This document shows, one piece after another, positions 58,282-64,000 of a stretch of 64,000 nucleotides of DNA. The stretch lies in NCBI RefSeq assembly GCF_003574425.1, contig NZ_QLIU01000017.1:25428-89427 (forward strand), in the 5' to 3' direction. Position numbers and translations under genes: made by a program. The DNA comes from Cysteiniphilum halobium (GTDB lineage Bacteria; Pseudomonadota; Gammaproteobacteria; Francisellales; Francisellaceae). Each line of letters starts with the position of its first letter. Position 1 is the first letter of the stretch. Below the pieces are notes generated by a model. That model was not told the DNA's origin, did not search any database, and worked only from the letters and a program-made list of their open reading frames with translations.

Positions 58282-60154
58282 GTTTTTAAAAGTATTAATC
58301 CTTAATAAGCAGCTTAAGCGTATGTGCAATGCATTTAAGGTTAAGTTAAATAGTAAGGGTAGTAAAGGCAGTAAGGGTACTCAGAAAAACGCCATGCATG
58401 AAGCAGGTCGTCCTTATGTTACTGGGCAAATGCATGACATTAACGACAGTGATCAAAACAAAGAAAATGAGAAAGATGACAAAAATGACAAAAATGACAA
58501 AAATGAATCTGTATCAACTGATCATCATCAAACGATGATTGATGCGACTGTCTTTGAAAAAAATAAAGATACAAAGAAACGTTTATTAACCTTGATGATC
58601 TTTGTCGCTGTTGCAGGTGGTTTTATCTGGTTATTGACGATTTTTATGTCATCCAAGGCAAAGGTTAAGCCAACCGTGGTGATTGAGGGTGATGACAAAG
58701 TATTGGCTGCGGGTGAATTTGTTAAAATCAAGGGTGCCACGTTTACTGCTGACGACAATAAAAGCGCTTTGACCCATCAGCAACGTCAGATTGATGATGT
58801 GGTCAGTCAGTTGGATAAGCTGACAAAAGAAAATCATTCATTGAATGATTCTCTTGATCGTCAACGTCAGCATTTTGAACAAGAAAACAGTTATTTAAAA
58901 AAGCAGCTTTCAACGCAACAACAGGAAACACAGCGGTTGATCGATGAAGCTAACAAAACAGAAAAAACAAACAAAGCGGAAAAAGCCAACGCGTTAATGT
59001 CAATAGTGACCAATAGCAACCAATTCTCTCAATTTGCTCAATCCGCTCAGTCCTCCCATGGCAAACCAACAATGCCACAGGGTGAAAGCGTCAGTCAATG
59101 GGATAATCAAGGCAATCAAAACAATCAAAATAATCAAGGGGTTTTTGGTCAAGGGCATTATGCCCATACAGAGCCAGTTCACGTTGTGCGCTTACCGGTG
59201 AGTTTCACGACCACGGTAGTTGAAAAGGACGATGAGGGTAGCCAGTATATCCGTAACTATAGCAATTATGTGCCAACAGGTACTTTTTGTGAAGCCAAGC
59301 TATTAGGTGCTGCGGAAGCGCAAGCAGGCGTTGATGCTCAAGGTGATGCCTCACCGATTTTGTTTGAGGTAAAAAATCATTGTATATTACCCAATGGTAA
59401 ACAATCGAAACTTAAGGGTGCGTTTATTACTGCCAGTGTTTATGGGCGTATTTCTTCATCAAGGGGTATGGTGCGCTTAGAACATTTATCACTGGTACGC
59501 AAAGATGGTTCAATCTTAGATATTGGGGTTGAGGGCACGGCATTTGATTTGAGCGGTAAAAATGGTATTCGTGGTGAATTTAAACTGCGCAATGATAAGG
59601 TGATTATGAATGCAGGGATTGCGGGGCTGTTATCAGGCTTAGGTGAATCAGCCTCACAATATTCACAAACCCAGTCTGTGTCACCTTTAGGCGCAACGAC
59701 AACGATTGATGCTTCAAAGATTTTACCTAATGCTTTGGGTAAAGGGGCTTCTCAATCTTTTGGTGAGATCAGCAAATATTATATTGAGTTTGCCAAGCAA
59801 TTTCAGCCAACGATTGATTTACGTGCGGGTGCTAAGGTGAATATTGTTTTTTTAAAAGGCTTTCCTATTGTTGATGAAGCGCGTATTCGTGCGTATGAGC
59901 AGAAAGTGGAAGCAGCACGTGAGGAAAAGATAAAAAAAGCCAATATGCAGCCATTAAATGTGCCGACATCAGCAATATCGCCTACATCCTCGATGAGGAT
60001 GCCTGCTTACAATATGCCGCCAAATGATCAAATTGCCAATCACTATGATGCATCCTCAGTGAATCCTTTTGGTGGTGATGAGCGTAATACGCTGACACAA
60101 GAACAACATGCATTATCAGCACCACTACCTGATGGTCTACCACGATCAAGATAA
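58274..60154 (+). CDS. traB: TraB-like (VirB10-type) secretion channel protein
   Basis: A 626-residue protein with a cytoplasmic tail containing asparagine/lysine/aspartate repeats, a membrane helix (LLTLMIFVAVAGGFIWLLTI near residue 107) and a coiled coil (VVSQLDKLTKENHSLNDSLD). A Q/N-rich linker follows. The C-terminal VirB10-like barrel domain has GTFCEAKLLGAAEAQAG, GRISSSRGMVRLEHLSLVRK and QPTIDLRAGAKVNIVFLKGF. It spans both membranes and transmits ATPase signals to the outer ring. The ATG overlaps traK by 8 bases; a GTG one codon earlier is possible. Confidence 0.9.
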   Translation: MFKFLKVLILNKQLKRMCNAFKVKLNSKGSKGSKGTQKNAMHEAGRPYVTGQMHDINDSDQNKENEKDDKNDKNDKNESVSTDHHQTMIDATVFEKNKDTKKRLLTLMIFVAVAGGFIWLLTIFMSSKAKVKPTVVIEGDDKVLAAGEFVKIKGATFTADDNKSALTHQQRQIDDVVSQLDKLTKENHSLNDSLDRQRQHFEQENSYLKKQLSTQQQETQRLIDEANKTEKTNKAEKANALMSIVTNSNQFSQFAQSAQSSHGKPTMPQGESVSQWDNQGNQNNQNNQGVFGQGHYAHTEPVHVVRLPVSFTTTVVEKDDEGSQYIRNYSNYVPTGTFCEAKLLGAAEAQAGVDAQGDASPILFEVKNHCILPNGKQSKLKGAFITASVYGRISSSRGMVRLEHLSLVRKDGSILDIGVEGTAFDLSGKNGIRGEFKLRNDKVIMNAGIAGLLSGLGESASQYSQTQSVSPLGATTTIDASKILPNALGKGASQSFGEISKYYIEFAKQFQPTIDLRAGAKVNIVFLKGFPIVDEARIRAYEQKVEAAREEKIKKANMQPLNVPTSAISPTSSMRMPAYNMPPNDQIANHYDASSVNPFGGDERNTLTQEQHALSAPLPDGLPRSR

Positions 60155-60220
60155 CCATTGTGTCGATGGTTGTTCAATTTTTTCAAACTTTTTAATTATA
60201 ATTTTCAAGAGGTTTTAGCG

Positions 60221-60808
60221 ATGGATTCAGTTCAAGATAAGCAGGTCATCATGACCCTGTTACCCTTATTGCAGCGAATGACTTTAATGGTTTTAATGAC
60301 TTTGTTTTTTCGCGTATTTTTTAATTCCCTTTTATCACATTTATCACATTTATCGCGTATATGGGCTTTATTATCATTACTTTGGTTATGTCTGTTATCA
60401 GGCTGTTCAACTTTTAGCAGTAGCTTTGACTGTGATCGTATTGGTGGCATTAAAGGCTGTGTGTCGATGAGTGAGGTTTATGCGCAATCATCAGATGATC
60501 TCTCTTATTTTTCTGATGTATCTTATGCTGGGGATAGTTCAAATACAACAGCAATAAATGACATAAAGGCAAGAGCAAAACTTAAAAGTGTTAAAGGAAT
60601 CACAACAATACCGAGTGGTTCAGCATTCACTGTGCCTGCGATCGGTCAGCCTGTGCGTGTTGGTGATACGATTCAAAAGATGATGATTTTTGATTATATC
60701 GATAGTGAGGGTAATTATAACGAGCCAAGTATCGTTTACACGGTCTTGCGTGGTGCCAATTGGTTAAACCATTCCGTGCATGCGGTTAAAGCGATGGGGG
60801 ATGAGTAA
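60221..60808 (+). CDS. traV: TraV-like outer-membrane lipoprotein
   Basis: A 195-residue lipoprotein. An unusually long N-terminus precedes the lipobox LCLLSGCSTFSSSFDC. The mature part contains GGIKGCVSMSEVY and a conserved-looking pattern of cysteines as in TraV (VirB7-like). It stabilises the outer-membrane complex with TraK and TraB. The ATG at 60221 is preceded by CAAGAGG; the frame extends upstream without a site. Confidence 0.8.
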   Translation: MDSVQDKQVIMTLLPLLQRMTLMVLMTLFFRVFFNSLLSHLSHLSRIWALLSLLWLCLLSGCSTFSSSFDCDRIGGIKGCVSMSEVYAQSSDDLSYFSDVSYAGDSSNTTAINDIKARAKLKSVKGITTIPSGSAFTVPAIGQPVRVGDTIQKMMIFDYIDSEGNYNEPSIVYTVLRGANWLNHSVHAVKAMGDE

Positions 60809-60809
60809 G

Positions 60810-63809
60810 ATGAGTGAAATGAATCAAGTAAGTAAAAGAAGTAAAATAAACAAGCTTAAAAGTATCAAAAGTATCAAAAACCTGTGTTTCCCTTTTAAGC
60901 TTGAGCATCACAGTCCGTTTGCAGTATTAAAAAAATACGCCAAGCCCAAGGGTGCTGGGCATTTTCATCATTTGCTACCTTATCGTTTTTATGATGCTGA
61001 ACGTGGAATATTTCATAATCAGTATGCCAGTGAGGGGTTGTTAAGCAGGCAGGCTAAATGCGCTAAAAATGGCTATGGCTTTGGCTTACAGTTGTCACCC
61101 TTGACAGGGGCAAATATCCATCTTGCTAAAGATTTAAACGATATGATCGTCAGTAAATTACCTGCGGGCAAAAAGTTCAGTTATCAGTTTAGCTTGTTAG
61201 GGCATCGACAGTTACTGGAAAAAATCCAGTATAACGCGTATGTGCATTCTAAGCGAGGTGGGATGTATGCCGATATTGCCAACCATCAGGCAAATCTGGC
61301 GATTAAAGCGTTGATTGATGGTTTCCCCAGTGGTTATGGCAAACACGCGCACTTTGATTTAAAAGACTATGAAGCGTATTTCTTTGCGCACTGTATTGCT
61401 CAGGATGCCAGTAAGATGGCACAGGTGAAAGAAGATGTTGAAATTGCATTGTCTACGGCACAAATTCAGTATCAAGCAATGGCTGCTGAGGATTTAATGG
61501 CGCATGTTGGCAATATTATCAATCATAATCCCAAAAAATTAACGCCCAGCCAGTATCATCATAATGTTTACGATTATCTTAATCAGCAAGTATGTGATGC
61601 CTCAACGGTAATTGATCAGATAGACGCAAATTATATTGACATTGCGTTTATGGATGAAACCTGTGGTTATGGTGAAAATCATGCGTCAGGACAATCAGTA
61701 GTGCATGTAGATAAAGTGGTATCAGCACAAGCAAGGGGGCAAGAAGAAAGAAAAGTTGAAAAAGTTGAAAAAGGTGAACAAGATAAAAAAGTTAAAAGAG
61801 CTGAGGTTCGCGTGGTCTGTTTAAGCTTAAAAAAATTGCCGAGTGATTTTTTTATGACGCAGTTACCTGAGTTTTTAAGCTCAAGCAATAACATTGGATT
61901 ATCCTTGCGCTGTCCTTTTTTATGGACAACGAATTTTCAAATTGAAGATAAACTAAAATCGGATACACAAACGCGTCAGAAGATTAAAAATTTAGATAAA
62001 TTAAGATCGATTGGTTTTGAAAAGCTATTACCATTCTTATCGGATGAATTAAGCGAGTATCGTGACATCCATCGTGGGCTTGAGGATGACCGTTATCGCA
62101 TCTGTACGTTTTCGATGGACTTAATTTTGTTTTCAAGCAAAGCAGATTATAAAAAAGATGTGGCAGCGGCAATGAATTTATTTCGACATGGTTTACAGTT
62201 ACAGGATTGCCAGTATCTACAAGGGCAAATCTTTCAGAGTATTTTTCCGTTTTGTTACGCGCCGTTAAGTGATGATCGCCAGCGCTCAGGCACAAGACAT
62301 CGGACGAAATCACCGAATGTGGTGAGTTTTTTACCGATCGTTGGTGACTATAAAGGGGCATATGACCCTGATAAGGGTGAGCATCAAGGGCGTAGTTACG
62401 GTTTGATCACCACAACAGCTAAGAATCAGTTTGCGCCATTGAATTTATTTAAGATGGGCACAGATTCCTATAATGTGGTGATTGCAGGTGCTAAAGGGTC
62501 AGGTAAATCGGTATTGGCGCAATTGCTGATTTATCAGATTGTGGCAATGGGAGGGTATGCATGGGCAATTGATAAGGGTAACTCTTTCCGTGATTTGGTT
62601 GAAATCGTTGAGGGTCGGCACATTAATGCGATGGAGTTGTATTTAAATCCGTTTAGTTATTTGGATTTAGAGCAAATGGAAAGTGATCCTGATCTGATGA
62701 ATGACCCTGATATTGATGTGTATTCGGTTTATTCCAATACCATTTCAATGATTGCGGAGTTGTTTTATATGATTGGTAAGCCCAAAGAAAAGGATGTTTG
62801 TCCGTGGCAATTTGCGAAACTGACCCAAGCGGTAATGCTCGCGCATCAGCAATTTACAACCAACACCAAGGTTGATCATGTGTGGGATGAGCTTAAAAAA
62901 ATGGTCGATGAGCAACGCGCCCAAAATAACGGACATTGTGACACAAGACTGTCTGACTGGTTGGATTTATTAAAGGTCTATCGCACGGATTCTTACAGTA
63001 AGACACACAGTAAGATTTTTAATGAAACCTCAAAGCTTGACCCTGATTCACCGTTTATCTGTGTTGAGGTTGAGGGTGTATCTAAAGAGATGATTAATCC
63101 GTTAATGATGGCATTATCGATTGATATTAATAATCGGATTATTTTATCCAGAGACGCAAAGCCCAAAGGCTTCTTTATTGAAGAAGCACCACAGATTATG
63201 CGCTTTGAATCACAAACCTTGCAGGATAAATTTTCGGAAGCTGCTGCGACCTATCGTAAAAAGAACGCATCCCTTGCCTTTATTGGTCAAACGGTCAAGG
63301 AGTTAAACAGTACCAGTTTGTTAGCACAGGGTTATGAGAAAGCAGCGATTAAAATCATTATGTCGCAGGATGCCACTTTTGCTGCATTTGCCAAACAGAA
63401 TAAAGAGAATCCTTTGTTTCCTGATCGCGAGATTAAGATAATACAACACTTTCGTCCATCGTCTGAGGCATGGTTTTCCTCGTTTTTAGTTAAGCGCGGT
63501 GAGTTTTCATCAGAGCATCGATTTTTTCTTGACCCTTATTCAAAGATTATTACGTCAACGAAAAGACAGGAAGTGGACGCTGTTAAAAACTATCGCAAAC
63601 AGGGTTACGCGCTTAAAGAGGCAATTATGCTGACAGTCAATGAATTTTATGGGGATGAGTTGGCGGAGTTACAACGATTTAGTGAGCAATTTGCCAGTTT
63701 ACAGGCACGCAATCAAGTAGATATTGATTATGCCGATTTCAAGCAGCGTTTAGCTGAAACAAGTGATGGTCAAGTGCGCCAGAATATTAATCACAAACAA
63801 CAAACATAG
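60810..63809 (+). CDS. traC: TraC-like (VirB4-type) conjugation ATPase
   Basis: A 999-residue VirB4-like ATPase (F TraC has 875). The N-terminal domain has GYGFGLQLSPLTGANIH and KFSYQFSLLGHRQLLEK. An acidic/basic insertion with VEKVEKGEQDKK lies near residue 315. The motor has Walker A GAKGSGKS (560-567), AWAIDKGNSFRDLVEI, Walker B GFFIEEAPQIM and SLAFIGQTVKELNSTSLLAQ. It powers pilus assembly at the inner membrane. The ATG at 60810 is well spaced from GGGGG; an ATG at 60801 is closer to it. It overlaps or abuts traV. Confidence 0.92.
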   Translation: MSEMNQVSKRSKINKLKSIKSIKNLCFPFKLEHHSPFAVLKKYAKPKGAGHFHHLLPYRFYDAERGIFHNQYASEGLLSRQAKCAKNGYGFGLQLSPLTGANIHLAKDLNDMIVSKLPAGKKFSYQFSLLGHRQLLEKIQYNAYVHSKRGGMYADIANHQANLAIKALIDGFPSGYGKHAHFDLKDYEAYFFAHCIAQDASKMAQVKEDVEIALSTAQIQYQAMAAEDLMAHVGNIINHNPKKLTPSQYHHNVYDYLNQQVCDASTVIDQIDANYIDIAFMDETCGYGENHASGQSVVHVDKVVSAQARGQEERKVEKVEKGEQDKKVKRAEVRVVCLSLKKLPSDFFMTQLPEFLSSSNNIGLSLRCPFLWTTNFQIEDKLKSDTQTRQKIKNLDKLRSIGFEKLLPFLSDELSEYRDIHRGLEDDRYRICTFSMDLILFSSKADYKKDVAAAMNLFRHGLQLQDCQYLQGQIFQSIFPFCYAPLSDDRQRSGTRHRTKSPNVVSFLPIVGDYKGAYDPDKGEHQGRSYGLITTTAKNQFAPLNLFKMGTDSYNVVIAGAKGSGKSVLAQLLIYQIVAMGGYAWAIDKGNSFRDLVEIVEGRHINAMELYLNPFSYLDLEQMESDPDLMNDPDIDVYSVYSNTISMIAELFYMIGKPKEKDVCPWQFAKLTQAVMLAHQQFTTNTKVDHVWDELKKMVDEQRAQNNGHCDTRLSDWLDLLKVYRTDSYSKTHSKIFNETSKLDPDSPFICVEVEGVSKEMINPLMMALSIDINNRIILSRDAKPKGFFIEEAPQIMRFESQTLQDKFSEAAATYRKKNASLAFIGQTVKELNSTSLLAQGYEKAAIKIIMSQDATFAAFAKQNKENPLFPDREIKIIQHFRPSSEAWFSSFLVKRGEFSSEHRFFLDPYSKIITSTKRQEVDAVKNYRKQGYALKEAIMLTVNEFYGDELAELQRFSEQFASLQARNQVDIDYADFKQRLAETSDGQVRQNINHKQQT

Positions 63810-63844
63810 CACCAAGCCTATGTTAAAAAACATAAGCTTGTGCT
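63808..63844 (+). terminator. Stem-loop directly after traC
   Basis: AGCACCAAGCCTATGTT (63808-63824) pairs with AACATAAGCTTGTGCT (63829-63844) with one bulge and one mismatch around a 4-base loop, overlapping the traC stop. No T-run follows, so it may be a processing or stability element between tra genes. The remaining bases to 64000 contain no complete gene. Confidence 0.45.
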
Positions 63845-64000
63845 ACTGCCTCCACGACATTTATTAACTGGTGCTGATGATACGTCTTTTGTCCACCTTT
63901 ACATTTTTTTACTTTAATGAGAAGTAACATTTTGTTGTTTCGCTATTTTGCTGATTATTATCAGCATTAAACTAATTGCGGTCATCAAATAATGACATGT

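Overview
This window is a stretch of an AT-rich conjugative plasmid (or plasmid-like integrative element) from a Gram-negative bacterium, most likely a gammaproteobacterium. Support for this is the F-type type IV secretion genes in canonical order (pilin-L-E-K-B-V-C), the C-terminal end of a TraI-like relaxase/primase, plasmid partition ATPases, a plasmid DnaB, an anti-restriction protein and an exonuclease of the RecE type. The base composition, the periplasmic and lipoprotein signals and the deubiquitinase-like effector domains suggest a host-associated lineage, but the species cannot be fixed from the sequence. No rRNA, tRNA or CRISPR array was seen. All family calls are by reading; no search was run.

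Layout. 1-3.1 kb: end of the relaxase gene, two convergent relaxosome-like small genes and a repeat-dense operator/oriT-like region. 3.7-5.0 kb: a complete IS4-superfamily insertion sequence with 19-bp terminal repeats and a 6-bp target duplication. 5.1-6.1 kb: a HigBA-like toxin-antitoxin pair with a palindromic operator. 6.2-20.5 kb (almost all minus strand): ArdC-like anti-restriction protein, RecE-like exonuclease with unknown partners, an Rpn-type nuclease, a BcgI-like restriction-modification system whose nuclease/methylase gene is broken at an A8 tract, and a UvrD-like helicase ending in an SSB-like tail. 20.8-23.6 kb: a cold-shock pseudogene and small plus-strand genes, including a DUF3987 protein.

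23.7-36.2 kb (minus strand) is the most unusual block: a 2668-residue protein in one operon with a type I secretion membrane-fusion protein and ABC exporter. Reading the giant protein shows a deaminase-like zinc site, an OTU-like cysteine centre and two CE-clan (Ulp1/YopJ-like) cysteine-protease signatures, followed by three degenerate repeats. It looks like a secreted multi-effector toxin. A serine resolvase gene lies next to it.

37-45.3 kb (plus strand) is the replication/maintenance region: a ParA with its own DNA-binding domain, a winged-helix protein whose gene contains a 22-bp iteron-like array (candidate origin), a second ParA-like ATPase with a long extension, a DUF2786 protein and DnaB, then small genes and a LuxR-type regulator. 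45.4-52 kb holds a membrane sensor protein, a STAND ATPase, an XRE regulator and a large unknown protein. 52.6-63.8 kb is the transfer operon, with several unknown envelope proteins ahead of the pilin gene.
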